Positions 33,355 through 42,450 of a stretch of DNA of 64,000 bases are shown one piece after another. Source of the stretch: Anaerolineales bacterium (GTDB lineage Bacteria; Chloroflexota; Anaerolineae; Anaerolineales; UBA11858); the NCBI GenBank assembly GCA_028278545.1, contig JANQED010000128.1, positions 62,001 to 126,000 of the forward strand. The letters are read 5' to 3'. The first letter of the stretch is position 1; every line of letters begins with the position of its first letter. The position numbers were made by a program, and so were the translations under genes. The notes beneath the pieces are model-generated. The model was not told the DNA's origin and ran no database searches. It was given only the letters and a program-made list of their open reading frames with translations.

Positions 33355-34467
33355 TTAGCCCTTCACTGAGCCAGCGAGTAAGCCGCGCACGAAGAAGCGC
33401 TGCAGGGAGAAGAAGACGATCAGCGGCAGTAGCATTGAGATGAAGGCACCGGCGGTGAGCAAGTGCCAGTCTGAGCCGCGCGACCCAACCATTTCGGCGA
33501 TTCGCATGGTCAGCACCTGAACGTCCGGCTTAGCACCGATGAAGACCAGCGCGACCAGATAATCATTCCAAACCCACAGGAATTGGAAGATGGCGAAGGA
33601 AGCCAGGGCGGGGACCGAGAGCGGCAGGATGAGGCGCGTAAAAATTGTAAAGTGAGAAGCCCCATCGATAAACGCTGACTCTAAGATGTCACGCGGCAGC
33701 CCCCTGATGTAGTTGAAGAGCAGGTAGGTCGCCAGCGGCAGGCCAAAGCCAGTGTGCGCCAGCCAGACGGCCAGGAAGGTGCCATTCAGATCCAGGCTAA
33801 CGTAGTCTCTGAGGATGGGGACCAGCGCGATCTGCAAAGGTACCACCATCAGGGCCACGACCATCGTAAACAGAAATTTGCGCCCGGGGAAGTTCATCCA
33901 GGCGAAGCCGTAAGCTGCGAAAGCCGCGATCAAGATGGGGATCACCGTAGCCGGCACTGAAACGGTCAGGCTGTTCAGGAAGGCCCCGGTGAAATCATCG
34001 CCCTGGACGGTTTTGGTTTCGCCGCCAGCGGTTTGTATCTCATACGTCTTACCTGCGAGCACCTGGCCGTAATTTTCGAGCGTAAAGTCGGTGCGCATGG
34101 TCCATCTGTTTTCTTGAACCCTGACCACACCAAGGCGTTTGTTGCCGACCCAAGTGACTCTGAGCCCGTCAGGCGTTGCGATGCCAGCACGGAGTTCTTC
34201 GAAGGTTCCGCTAACCCCGGCAAATTCCATCACCCCGTCGCGGTCGAGGTCGTCACCAGGTTGGATTTCTTCCACCGTAGTCCATTCTCGGTGAGGGAAT
34301 ACCCACCACCACCCCGAGGTCTGGATGTCAAATCTGGTTCGGAAGGAAGAGACCAGCAAACCGATAGTCGGTATTGTCCAAATCAGAACGAGTATCAGGA
34401 GAGCAAGATTTACGATCAGGTCACTGAGACGCCGTTGTCGTGCAAAACTTTGCGCTTGGGTACTCAT
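33355..34467 (-). CDS. Carbohydrate ABC transporter permease, MalG type, with a large external insertion
   Basis: The 370-residue inner-membrane permease has a first helix (~18-42) and five more after residue ~160. The cytoplasmic EAA loop is AFIDGASHFTIFTRLILPLSVPAL. Between residues ~62 and 128, outside the membrane, lies an extra domain not usual in the family, with D73-x-D75-x-D77-G78, a calcium-binding-like loop. A second short insert is at ~140-160. The normal flanks WWWVFPHR and FTLENYGQVL border it. It pairs with the MalF-type permease (one-base overlap, TAATG). Substrate is probably an alpha-glucoside, judged by neighbours. Confidence 0.87.
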   Translation of the reverse strand: MSTQAQSFARQRRLSDLIVNLALLILVLIWTIPTIGLLVSSFRTRFDIQTSGWWWVFPHREWTTVEEIQPGDDLDRDGVMEFAGVSGTFEELRAGIATPDGLRVTWVGNKRLGVVRVQENRWTMRTDFTLENYGQVLAGKTYEIQTAGGETKTVQGDDFTGAFLNSLTVSVPATVIPILIAAFAAYGFAWMNFPGRKFLFTMVVALMVVPLQIALVPILRDYVSLDLNGTFLAVWLAHTGFGLPLATYLLFNYIRGLPRDILESAFIDGASHFTIFTRLILPLSVPALASFAIFQFLWVWNDYLVALVFIGAKPDVQVLTMRIAEMVGSRGSDWHLLTAGAFISMLLPLIVFFSLQRFFVRGLLAGSVKG

Positions 34468-35663
34468 TAGAAAGCCTCCTCTTCTGCAAATTGCCGCAGG
34501 TTGTAGATCATCACAGGAACGACAGTGATCAGAAGTACAATGGCAATGGCTGAGGCAGATCCCCTATTATTGCTTGTAAAGGCCTCTCGATAGAATTGTG
34601 TTGCAATCACCTGTGTGGAGAACTGTCCCCCGGTCATGACCATGACGATATCGAATATTTTTAGTGTAAATATAACGATCGTAGTGCCCACCGTGATGAT
34701 CGTACCCATGATATACGGGATCATGATGCGGAAGAATATCTGCACTTCGTTGGCGCCATCAACTCGGGATGCCTCCATCAGTTCTTCAGGTATGCCTTTG
34801 ATTGCAGCTGAGAAGATCACCATGGCATAGCCAGTTTGCAACCAGATCATGATGATAATCAAAAATACGTTGTTCCAAGGCTCTTTTATGAGCGCTGTCC
34901 ACGCTTGAGGTTCCTGGCCTAAGCCAACCCAGATAGCATTGAGCAGCCCAATTTGGGGGTCGGCGATATCTTTGACTTCGTAGATGAAGTTCCAGATCAC
35001 GCCTGCGCCTACCATGGAGATCGCCATGGGGAGAAAAATTAGAGATTTGGCCGCGTTTTCAAAGCGGCTGCGGTCAGCCAACACCGCAACCATCAGTCCG
35101 AAGACGACGGCCAGCGTAGCTCCGAAGATGATCCACAAAAGATTATTTCGGAATGCAACTCGCATCGTGTTTTCGGCAAAAACTGCTACATAGTTGTCGA
35201 AACCTATGAAATTAGTGAATAGCTGACCAAAGAAATCTCCGGGTGCTGAAAAAAGGGTTGAGAAGGTGACTGCTAATGGTCCTTCTCGATTGTAGAGGCT
35301 GTTCCGGAAAGTTCGGAAGGTAGGCAGTGCTAAATACCAAAGCAAGATGGCGACAGCGGGACCAATGAAGATAAAGGGTTGCAAGCGTCTCACCCATTTG
35401 GTGTTGAGTTGTTCGATCAACCAGTTGGAGACGACGTAGAGGATGGCTGCGCCTCCAACGCCCCATACAATGGCGACTACTGAGACGGCTGTCTTTTCCG
35501 CTGTTCCGGTGGGTATCGTATCCCGGAGCCAGCGAAAACCAATAATCAGTACACCGAAAGTGGTTACAGGGACGATAAGGGAGATCAGAACACGACCAAT
35601 AATCAGGGCAATCCAGTCGAGGAATCCGCTTGTCTTAACTTGATAATCAGTTGTTGATTGCAT
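34467..35663 (-). CDS. Carbohydrate ABC transporter permease, MalF type
   Basis: The 398-residue inner-membrane permease has about eight helices, with two in the N-terminal ~80 residues and a core of six. The EAA loop is MEASRVDGANEVQIFFRIMIPYI. It forms the channel with the MalG-type protein, powered by an ATPase that is not encoded here. The ATG at 35663 follows GGAAGAAGAAGGAA; the reading frame extends 21 codons further but without membrane or family features. Neither the binding protein nor the ATPase is adjacent; a shared MsmK-like ATPase elsewhere would be normal, but the missing binding protein is not. Confidence 0.87.
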   Translation of the reverse strand: MQSTTDYQVKTSGFLDWIALIIGRVLISLIVPVTTFGVLIIGFRWLRDTIPTGTAEKTAVSVVAIVWGVGGAAILYVVSNWLIEQLNTKWVRRLQPFIFIGPAVAILLWYLALPTFRTFRNSLYNREGPLAVTFSTLFSAPGDFFGQLFTNFIGFDNYVAVFAENTMRVAFRNNLLWIIFGATLAVVFGLMVAVLADRSRFENAAKSLIFLPMAISMVGAGVIWNFIYEVKDIADPQIGLLNAIWVGLGQEPQAWTALIKEPWNNVFLIIIMIWLQTGYAMVIFSAAIKGIPEELMEASRVDGANEVQIFFRIMIPYIMGTIITVGTTIVIFTLKIFDIVMVMTGGQFSTQVIATQFYREAFTSNNRGSASAIAIVLLITVVPVMIYNLRQFAEEEAF

Positions 35664-35814
35664 TTCCTTCTTCTTCCTTTCGCGAGTGGGTTTGCACGGA
35701 TAAAGCCTGTTGCTCGATGACGACAATGTAGACTTGAAAATCAGCTTACGTTGTATCCAGGCGGTGGTGAAACCTTACAGTGTGATGGGAATGAATAGAT
35801 GTTCACCTCCTCGT
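35664..35814 (-). other. Intergenic gap with an orphan ribosome-binding site
   Basis: Just after the pfkB stop the minus strand carries GAGGAGGTGAAC (35811-35800), a near-perfect Shine-Dalgarno sequence. No ATG follows; only a 21-codon GTG frame that overlaps the site. In sugar operons a solute-binding protein gene usually lies here. Confidence 0.45.
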
Positions 35815-36807
35815 TTAGGTTTGTTTAGTTTTTTGACTTACTTGATAACGGATCGATTGCGCTCTTTCTGTGAGGAAATTGCGATCCGGGGGAATCGTCA
35901 GTGGGCCTACCGTTTCAATTTTGACCTCAGCCAGGGCTTGTCCCATTTGAGCGGCCTCTAATGGAGACTTGCCCTCCAGGATGGAGGTCAAGAACCCGGC
36001 CCAAAATGAGTCGCCGGCGCCGGTCACATCTGAAACGGAGATCGGGTTTGAAAACATATTATACACGTCACCGGCTGCCGTTGTGAGGAGAACTCCCTTA
36101 TCTCCCATGGTAAGTATAACAATTTTTGCTCCCCAGTTGATGAATTGGTGAGCATATTCAATGGGATCGAGTCCGGGAGAAAAGATGCGCTCGCAATCGT
36201 CCAAAGAGGGTTTGGTGATATCGACGTATTGATATGCCTCCTCAAGCAAAGACAGAAAATCTGGTATATCAGACCATATAGCCGGGTGGTAGTTAGGGTC
36301 TAATGAGACCCAAGATTGGTTAGCACGGGCGATTTTTAACGCCTGGAGGATCGTGGAGCGAGCCGGTTCACGGCTGAGTGCGAACGCTGAAGTGTGGACG
36401 CCGCGTGTTCTGGCGACCGCATCCATGAGGGGGGACGTTCTTTGGATGTAGGCATCGGCCCCTCTAAAGATCATGAATTTTGGTGTTCCCCCTCTTGCGC
36501 GTGTAACAGAAACGATCGTTGTGGGTGCTTTAGCGGTTTTCTGAATATATCTGACGTCAATATTGAGTTGGTCAAGTTGTTCTATGATGTATTGTCCGAA
36601 ATAATCATCCCCCACACAAGCCCCCAGGGCAACATGATTTCCCAGCAGAGCCATGTTTCGAGTGAGGTTTGTCGGTTGACCACCGACGAAACGATGATAA
36701 CTATCTGCCTGGGCGAGGGAATCGACCTCTTCGCTGGATATAAAATCGATTAAAGTCTCTCCGAGTGCAATAAGATCGTATTCTGGCTGTGTTGATTCAG
36801 TCATCAT
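35815..36807 (-). CDS. PfkB-family carbohydrate kinase (fructokinase-like)
   Basis: The 330-residue ribokinase-fold enzyme has the N-terminal ALGETLIDFIS strand, GGQPTNLTRNMALLG (PfkB signature 1) and the C-terminal DVTGAGDSFWAGFL with the catalytic Asp and anion hole (signature 2). It would phosphorylate fructose or a related ketose with ATP, giving the fructose 6-phosphate used by sucrose-phosphate synthase downstream. It lies 53 bp after lacI on the same strand. No strong ribosome site precedes either of the two tandem ATG codons (36807, 36804). Sugar specificity is inferred from neighbours. Confidence 0.85.
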   Translation of the reverse strand: MMTESTQPEYDLIALGETLIDFISSEEVDSLAQADSYHRFVGGQPTNLTRNMALLGNHVALGACVGDDYFGQYIIEQLDQLNIDVRYIQKTAKAPTTIVSVTRARGGTPKFMIFRGADAYIQRTSPLMDAVARTRGVHTSAFALSREPARSTILQALKIARANQSWVSLDPNYHPAIWSDIPDFLSLLEEAYQYVDITKPSLDDCERIFSPGLDPIEYAHQFINWGAKIVILTMGDKGVLLTTAAGDVYNMFSNPISVSDVTGAGDSFWAGFLTSILEGKSPLEAAQMGQALAEVKIETVGPLTIPPDRNFLTERAQSIRYQVSQKTKQT

Positions 36808-36860
36808 GTGTTATGTGTTAACATTGAGACCTTTTTTGAAATGCTCATGTGTTTGAGCAG

Positions 36861-37868
36861 TCATTTCTGCGTGCGAAATCTTTGAGTTGTGCCTCGAACG
36901 AGGAGTTCAAGTGAGAGCCTTTTTTCACGGGGAGTTTTGGGGTGGGCTTCCAGGGCGCTTATGAGCATATGGACACCCTCAATCCCTGATTGATAGAGGT
37001 GCTGGTCGATCGTGGTTAGATTGGTGTATTCGCCATCGCGGATCCCATCGAAGCCGATCACCGAGAGGTCATCCGGTACATTTACGCCCAACTCCATTGC
37101 GGCATCTAATACACCAATGGCCTGGATATCGTTCCCTGCGAATATGGCGGTGGGTGGATCGTCTAATGTGAGTAACTGCTTGGCCATCTTTTTGGCGTTC
37201 GTCCGGCCTCGTTCACCTGAGATGTGGTAAGCCGGGTCGAACGGAATCCCATGCTCCTCCAGGGCCTTTCGATAACCTTGATAGCGATAATATGCCGAGG
37301 GGTGGAAAGGTGTTTCTAAAAACTCACTCAAAAATCCAATTTTGCGGTGGCCCAGGTTGATCAGGTGCTGGGTGGCTAATTTCCCCCCTTTGACGTCATC
37401 GGTAAGAATACAACTAAGCCGGGAGTGGTGTGCATCGACAAGGACGGTGGGAACCTCTGCACTTGCAAAACGTTCTGCTTGTGTGTCGTTTGGAGGGAGC
37501 GAGATGATCAATATGCCGTCAACGAGATTATTGCGAGGCAGGTCTTTGAAATAAGAATCTCGCTCAGTGGGGCCGCCAACGCTGAAGAGCACCATATTGT
37601 ATTCCGTTTCGGCCAGGGCATGTTGAACCCCTCTCAGGCGCTCTACATAGGAAGGCATGGTTAGGTAGGGCAGTATCACTCCCAAAGTGAGGGTGCGCCC
37701 CGTAGAAAGCTGCCTCGCGATGGGGTTGGGAGTGTAATCCAGCTCATTGATGGCTGCTAGAACAGCGTTGCGAGTATCCTCGCTTACGGATGGATTGTTG
37801 TTCAGCACGCGTGAAACGGTGGCGATACCTACATTGGCGCGTTTGGCAACGTCTCGGATGGTCGGCAA
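36861..37868 (-). CDS. LacI-family transcriptional regulator
   Basis: The 335-residue repressor has an N-terminal helix-turn-helix (TIRDVAKRANVGIATVSRVLNN) with hinge (IARQLSTGRT), then a periplasmic-binding-protein-like effector domain (IFAGNDIQAIGVLDAAMELG, DLSVIGFDGI). The start is TTG 37868, preceded by AGGAGA. A 14-bp perfect operator-type palindrome lies between its -10 box and start codon, so autoregulation is likely. It is the first gene of the carbohydrate region and probably controls the permeases and enzymes downstream in response to a sugar or sugar phosphate. Confidence 0.92.
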   Translation of the reverse strand: MPTIRDVAKRANVGIATVSRVLNNNPSVSEDTRNAVLAAINELDYTPNPIARQLSTGRTLTLGVILPYLTMPSYVERLRGVQHALAETEYNMVLFSVGGPTERDSYFKDLPRNNLVDGILIISLPPNDTQAERFASAEVPTVLVDAHHSRLSCILTDDVKGGKLATQHLINLGHRKIGFLSEFLETPFHPSAYYRYQGYRKALEEHGIPFDPAYHISGERGRTNAKKMAKQLLTLDDPPTAIFAGNDIQAIGVLDAAMELGVNVPDDLSVIGFDGIRDGEYTNLTTIDQHLYQSGIEGVHMLISALEAHPKTPREKRLSLELLVRGTTQRFRTQK

Positions 37869-37900
37869 GAGAAATCTCCTATGAAGTTTGTTTCGGGGGC

Positions 37901-37914
37901 TGGAACCGGTTCCA
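37901..37914. promoter_or_regulatory. LacI-type operator
   Basis: TGGAACCGGTTCCA is a perfect 14-bp palindrome with the central CG typical of LacI/GalR-family operators. It covers the expected transcription start of lacI, 33 bp upstream of its start codon. Confidence 0.75.
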
Positions 37915-37921
37915 CAAAACT

Positions 37922-37950
37922 AGCCTAGCATATATTTTGGGGGCTGTCAA
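37922..37950 (-). promoter_or_regulatory. Promoter of lacI
   Basis: On the minus strand a consensus TTGACA (37950-37945) and TAGGCT (37927-37922) are 17 bp apart, immediately upstream of the operator. Confidence 0.65.
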
Positions 37951-38019
37951 CGTTTTACAAGTTCCGTGAGCAATATGGGCGTTGATGGGCTGAAAATCTC
38001 GTTCCAGGGCACAAAATTG

Positions 38020-38048
38020 TTGACAAGATTGGTCAAAGCGAGTATAAG
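38020..38048 (+). promoter_or_regulatory. Promoter of the metallophosphoesterase gene
   Basis: A consensus TTGACA at 38020-38025 and TATAAG at 38043-38048 are 17 bp apart, about 36 bp upstream of the GTG start. Confidence 0.7.
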
Positions 38049-38083
38049 CTGATGAAATCTCCTGTTGGAAAAGGCCCTGATTC

Positions 38084-38731
38084 GTGAACGTTCTCTCGAT
38101 TAGTGATGTAATTGTTCCCATCATTTATAGTTCATACATACAAGAGAAATACAGCCATATAGATTTGATCATTGCCTGTGGGGATTTACCATACTATTAT
38201 CAAGAATATGTTATCAGCCTGTTAAATCGGCCTTTCTTCTTCGTGCGTGGGAATCATGACCCGGCGGTAGAGTATGGCGAGGGGTGCAATCGGACCTACC
38301 CTCACGGAGGGGTCGATTTACATCGGCGGGTGGTTTGCTGCCAGGGATTGTTATTGGCTGGCATAGAGGGCAGCGAGCGCTACAAGCGTAATGGGCAGTT
38401 TCAATATACGCAATCTGAGATGTGGGGAAATGTGTTTTCTTTGGTGCCTGGCTTATTTTACAACCGGATGCGGTATGGGAGGTTTTTAGATGTGTTCGTC
38501 ACCCATGCCTCTCCCTGGGGTATTCATGACAAACCCGATAGAGCTCACCGCGGTATCAAGGCTTTTCGTTGGTTGCTGAATGTTTTCCAACCCCGCTATC
38601 ATTTTCATGGGCATATTCATGTTTACCGGCCCGATACCATCACGGAGACGATGTTCAATAAGACGCGAGTACTGAATACTTATGGGGCACGGGAGACATT
38701 TTTGAGTTTAGACGGTGAATTCAAGGGGTGA
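38084..38731 (+). CDS. Calcineurin-like metallophosphoesterase, variant metal site
   Basis: The 215-residue protein keeps the family blocks ACGDLP, VRGNHDP, VTHASPWGIHD and FHGHIHVY. The first block reads SISDVIVP, so the His of the usual Asp-x-His pair is missing, and GDxxD reads GDLPYY. One of the two metals may therefore be bound differently. The family includes phosphodiesterases acting on nucleotides, lipids or nucleic acids. The start is GTG 38084. The gene has its own promoter and diverges from lacI. No membrane segment or signal peptide is seen. Confidence 0.8.
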   Translation: MNVLSISDVIVPIIYSSYIQEKYSHIDLIIACGDLPYYYQEYVISLLNRPFFFVRGNHDPAVEYGEGCNRTYPHGGVDLHRRVVCCQGLLLAGIEGSERYKRNGQFQYTQSEMWGNVFSLVPGLFYNRMRYGRFLDVFVTHASPWGIHDKPDRAHRGIKAFRWLLNVFQPRYHFHGHIHVYRPDTITETMFNKTRVLNTYGARETFLSLDGEFKG

Positions 38732-38758
38732 GTGCTCAGCCAAAGAAAGAAGCACTCA
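38729..38758. terminator. Possible terminator hairpin between convergent genes
   Basis: TGAGTGCT (38729-38736) and AGCACTCA (38751-38758) form an 8-bp stem with a 14-nt loop, at the end of the metallophosphoesterase gene. Only GAAAAA follows on the plus strand, so this is a weak call. Confidence 0.35.
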
Positions 38759-38773
38759 GAAAAACCACATCTC

Positions 38774-40513
38774 TCAGCGGCAAATCAAGAGGGGGATTCG
38801 AGCCTGACGCAGGACTTCATCGACAACGCTGCCGAGCACCACTTCCACAACTGGGCTGGATTTATAGCCTCCCATAAGTATGAAATCACAAGCGTGGTTT
38901 TGGGCGGTTTTCAAGATGGTCTCGCTCCGTTTTCCAGGCTCATGACGGATGAAACTCGCTTGGATGTTGTGTTTTGAGATATATTTTTGAGCGTGGTCAT
39001 AGATCGTTTCGGCATCTGTCTCTTCATGTTCGATGGTTAGAACGCTGAGCTGAATACCCCATTTGGCTGTCAGATAAACGGCCAGATAAAGGGCTTCTTT
39101 TGCTTTTGGCGTGCCGTTATATGCGAGCAGGGCATGAGTGAGACCGGAAACTTGATCCGGCACCGCTAAGATAGGCCGAGGGCAGCGCCGTATCATCATT
39201 CGCAGGCCTGAACCAAAGCGTGCGATGGGATCATCGCTTGGAGGATGGGTTACCTTTGCGACGATGAGATCGGTCCAATGGGATCTTTCACAAATGATGC
39301 GAGCGATAGCTCCAGATTCCACTGCCAGATGCCCGTGGATCCCGGCTGCTTGACAGCGGTTTTCAAATTGCGCCACAAGTTTCGCGGCTTCATCGGCTTC
39401 GGCGATGGCTTTTGTTTTCACAACATGGAGGCCTTGGAGTTGGCCTGATTCGCGATGGGCGACGACCAGGGCCTGTTCCAGAGCCAGCCAATCTGTGTCT
39501 GTAGTGCTCACGGATACCAGGATGTTTGAGAGCAAGTGGCCCTCTCGACGCCTTTGCAGCGCCCCCTCGCGCCAGGCCCCAGGAGGAGGCCCGGATTCCA
39601 AAGCATCGGGGGTGATGACATCATAAATCCTTCCCGTCAGGCGCGAGAAAGCTTGTGAAAGCTCGGGGCTGAAGCGGATCTCCAGGTCCGCGGCCGCAGC
39701 CTCGGTTTCCACATGCCACCCCAGAGCCTCTTCTAACTTTGCGCGGTGTCGAGAGATCCATAAATAAAGATCAGCCTCGGTACGTTCCGGGAAGTGCCGA
39801 AGGATGCCTCGTTCCCGGATTATCTGAACCACCGGGCAATAAACTTCGTCATGCCAGTGCTTCACGGCCTCAGCATGGGGAATCTCTCGGTTTTCGTCGA
39901 TCCCCATGAAATAACGATGTACTTCGATGTGTTCTAACAGGATTGGATATTGACCGGGATTGGTAATCGTGAAGTCGGTATCGGGACGAACGCGGTCCAA
40001 TTGAGTTTGCTCAAGGAATTCAATCTGTTCAGCTTTGATGATCAGATCGTCGGGTTGGGTGTCGGGCGTGATATTGACCCGGGTGCGTACCTCCGTGATA
40101 TATGCCTGGATGCTGGCCGCGCCAAGTTGTCGGGCTACCGAAACACGGTGGTTGCCGTCGAGGACGAAGTAAGCCTCACCAATCTGGTATACCTCGATGG
40201 GGGGCAGTCCGGTTAGCCCGGTGGTTTCTGCCATTACGCGAGCCCAACGATCCTGGTCGCCATCATAGAGGGGTAAGAAATTGCGCGAGAAATCGGTGTA
40301 GCGCCCTACGCTGCCCACAATAGCATCCAGGGGAATGTCGCGCAGTGTTTTCTTACCGCTTTCCAAGGCGTGCAGTTTCTGCCGAACTTCCTCGTACGAG
40401 AGCAGTTCGGTGGGCCTCCCCGTGATGCGGGCCATGATCCCTTGCATAGCAGCTTTGCGGCGCGCTTCCTTGAAGTCATTTACCGCGCTGGTGTATAAAT
40501 CTCGATTGGTCAT
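38774..40513 (-). CDS. ParB-like domain fused to two universal stress (UspA) domains, paralogue 1
   Basis: The 579-residue protein has a helical N-terminus (1-55) and a ParB/sulfiredoxin-like domain (~60-142, PLDAIVGSVGRY, then PPIEVYQIGEAYFVLDG followed by NHRVSVAR). A helical middle region contains FPERTEADLYLWISRH. Two Usp domains fill the C-terminal half (~328-455 and ~460-579, ending ILMGGYKSSPVVEVVLGS and PLLICR). ParB-like domains of this group bind nucleotides; Usp domains often bind ATP. It lies two bases after the membrane protein gene at 40516-42342 and shares its message. The same architecture and length recur at 45004-46743. The function is unknown. Confidence 0.8.
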   Translation of the reverse strand: MTNRDLYTSAVNDFKEARRKAAMQGIMARITGRPTELLSYEEVRQKLHALESGKKTLRDIPLDAIVGSVGRYTDFSRNFLPLYDGDQDRWARVMAETTGLTGLPPIEVYQIGEAYFVLDGNHRVSVARQLGAASIQAYITEVRTRVNITPDTQPDDLIIKAEQIEFLEQTQLDRVRPDTDFTITNPGQYPILLEHIEVHRYFMGIDENREIPHAEAVKHWHDEVYCPVVQIIRERGILRHFPERTEADLYLWISRHRAKLEEALGWHVETEAAAADLEIRFSPELSQAFSRLTGRIYDVITPDALESGPPPGAWREGALQRRREGHLLSNILVSVSTTDTDWLALEQALVVAHRESGQLQGLHVVKTKAIAEADEAAKLVAQFENRCQAAGIHGHLAVESGAIARIICERSHWTDLIVAKVTHPPSDDPIARFGSGLRMMIRRCPRPILAVPDQVSGLTHALLAYNGTPKAKEALYLAVYLTAKWGIQLSVLTIEHEETDAETIYDHAQKYISKHNIQASFIRHEPGKRSETILKTAQNHACDFILMGGYKSSPVVEVVLGSVVDEVLRQARIPLLICR

Positions 40514-40515
40514 TC

Positions 40516-42342
40516 TTATCTCTTGATTTTGATAAACATATACTTGCCATCTCTGAAGATCAGTTCGTAGTTGCCCGCTTCGAGTTTGGCATCTATTTCT
40601 TGTAGCACCTGTTCGTCAGCGCGGTCTTCAAATACCAGCATCAGACGCGCTTCGGGGTGGTTGTCGATCACCCAATGGTAGAGATTATAGTCGGCAAAGT
40701 TGCCAATTTCGATTTGCGAGTTCTCCAATCCAGGGAGATATCGAATGGGGTAATTCGTCATGATCGGCTCATAATGACCGATCTCATCGAAATAATCGTA
40801 GATTTTGTGATTGATGCTGCGGAGTAGGATATCTTTCTGCTGTTCTTCTTGCAAAGATATGAGATCGGTGTCAGCTATGAACTGGCTGCCGATGATGGTC
40901 ATCAGCATAGTTGCTATGACGATGAGGTAGAGATTAAGCTGGTCAAATTTGATCAGCGTGAGTAGCTTCTCCCCAAATTCAATGATTTTGATAACCGCCA
41001 TTCCAGCAACTAATCCAAGAAACGGCAGCGCAATCGATAGATTTCTGGGGAATGTGCTGAATGCGAAAGCCCAGATCAACGAATAGGGAATGAGAATCGT
41101 TAAACTTATCCAAACAAAGGTGCTCTCTAGAAATGGCAGCAAAAGCAGGATGAGGGGGTAAAGGTAAACGTATTCTTCCAGAAGGCCCCCGGCCCTGGCG
41201 AGGCGTTCGATCAAGTTCCGGCCTTCATGGCGATCCACAGCCAAGTATAGGAGATTAGTCTCATTGGCGCCTATGCCGATACGGTATTCATTGAAGAGAT
41301 ACCAGGGCAAGATAATGCACAGGCTTATCCCAAACCACTTTGCAATGCTGATGAGCTTTTCTTTGCGGTTTAGTGTAGTGATATCTTTTAGAACCAGCCA
41401 ATAAGCTAAAAACGGGTAAACTGCGAAGATGAATAAACCGTTCTGCTTGGTGAGGGCCGCGCCGGCCGCAAGGATCACCCCCAATCCAAGGTAGCTCAGC
41501 TTTTGATCTGGTTCGGAGGCAACCTTAGCTTTCAAAAGCGCATAAACGGTGATGAAAGCGAAAAAAGCCAGCGCAACATCGACATACCCAGAGGCGATAT
41601 AGCTCCCCAAGAATTTCTTGATGATATAACGGGAGGCAACAACCCCAACGAAATATCCGGTATTTCTTGTTTCCAGGCCTAGTTCGAACATCAGAAGCAG
41701 GACAAACAGATTGAACAGGGGCATGATCCCTTTGGCGAAGAACTGCAACTGGGTGTTCTGAAGAAATGCGTAGGATACGGCGAAATTGGTTGGGATCAGT
41801 TGGACATAGCGTCGGGTATTTGATGGGAATACACCTGAATACCACTCTGTGGCCCAACTATTCCATGAGACGACAGCATCCCATTGGCTGAATACCGTGG
41901 CGAGACTCGTATACCATACTTTGAAAGCCCACCAAATGCTCGATGCGGCTAAGAGGATAAATACGATTGTCAGAAGACCTTTGATAAAAACAATCGTTTG
42001 TTTGCCTTCATGGCCTTCTTTGGCGAAGTTGATAGAGGATAGATACTCTCTGATACTAGAAATTGCTGAAGATGCCGAATCCTCTACGGATGTCTTGAGA
42101 ACGGGCGCGTATATCTTGATGAAGATGATGGCCTCGATTGCAAATATTATGTAGTATGAGACCGATATATCGATCTTGATGGCGGTTATGATGAAAACGA
42201 GAATATAATTTATGACCAGGCTGAGTGCAAAGGATATCGAGAGATCCTGAATAGGATTTCGTTTGATATTGAAAGCACGCAAAAGTAGAAAGCCGGGCAG
42301 AAAGATGATTTGTATGGTCGATAAGATTCCGAGGAGAAACAT
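40516..42342 (-). CDS. Polytopic membrane protein, probable GT-C-type glycosyltransferase
   Basis: The 608-residue protein has about twelve membrane helices followed by a soluble C-terminal domain (~510-608). A large first external loop contains the acidic and aromatic segment SQWDAVVSWNSWATEW, which suits the catalytic loop of GT-C enzymes such as dolichyl-phosphate-mannose transferases. GT-C proteins take sugars from lipid-phosphate donors. The GT2 gene at 43972 could supply such a donor. The ATG at 42342 has a weak GGAA site. The assignment rests on topology, not on a strong motif, so a polymerase or flippase-like protein is possible. Confidence 0.6.
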   Translation of the reverse strand: MFLLGILSTIQIIFLPGFLLLRAFNIKRNPIQDLSISFALSLVINYILVFIITAIKIDISVSYYIIFAIEAIIFIKIYAPVLKTSVEDSASSAISSIREYLSSINFAKEGHEGKQTIVFIKGLLTIVFILLAASSIWWAFKVWYTSLATVFSQWDAVVSWNSWATEWYSGVFPSNTRRYVQLIPTNFAVSYAFLQNTQLQFFAKGIMPLFNLFVLLLMFELGLETRNTGYFVGVVASRYIIKKFLGSYIASGYVDVALAFFAFITVYALLKAKVASEPDQKLSYLGLGVILAAGAALTKQNGLFIFAVYPFLAYWLVLKDITTLNRKEKLISIAKWFGISLCIILPWYLFNEYRIGIGANETNLLYLAVDRHEGRNLIERLARAGGLLEEYVYLYPLILLLLPFLESTFVWISLTILIPYSLIWAFAFSTFPRNLSIALPFLGLVAGMAVIKIIEFGEKLLTLIKFDQLNLYLIVIATMLMTIIGSQFIADTDLISLQEEQQKDILLRSINHKIYDYFDEIGHYEPIMTNYPIRYLPGLENSQIEIGNFADYNLYHWVIDNHPEARLMLVFEDRADEQVLQEIDAKLEAGNYELIFRDGKYMFIKIKR

Positions 42343-42450
42343 GGGTCAGCAATTCCTGTTTTAGGCTATAGGGGGAATTTTAGAATATAGTACAATTTTG
42401 CGGAAGAGCCTGATTATGTTGGGACTTATGGATATTTCTATGTCGTCACA

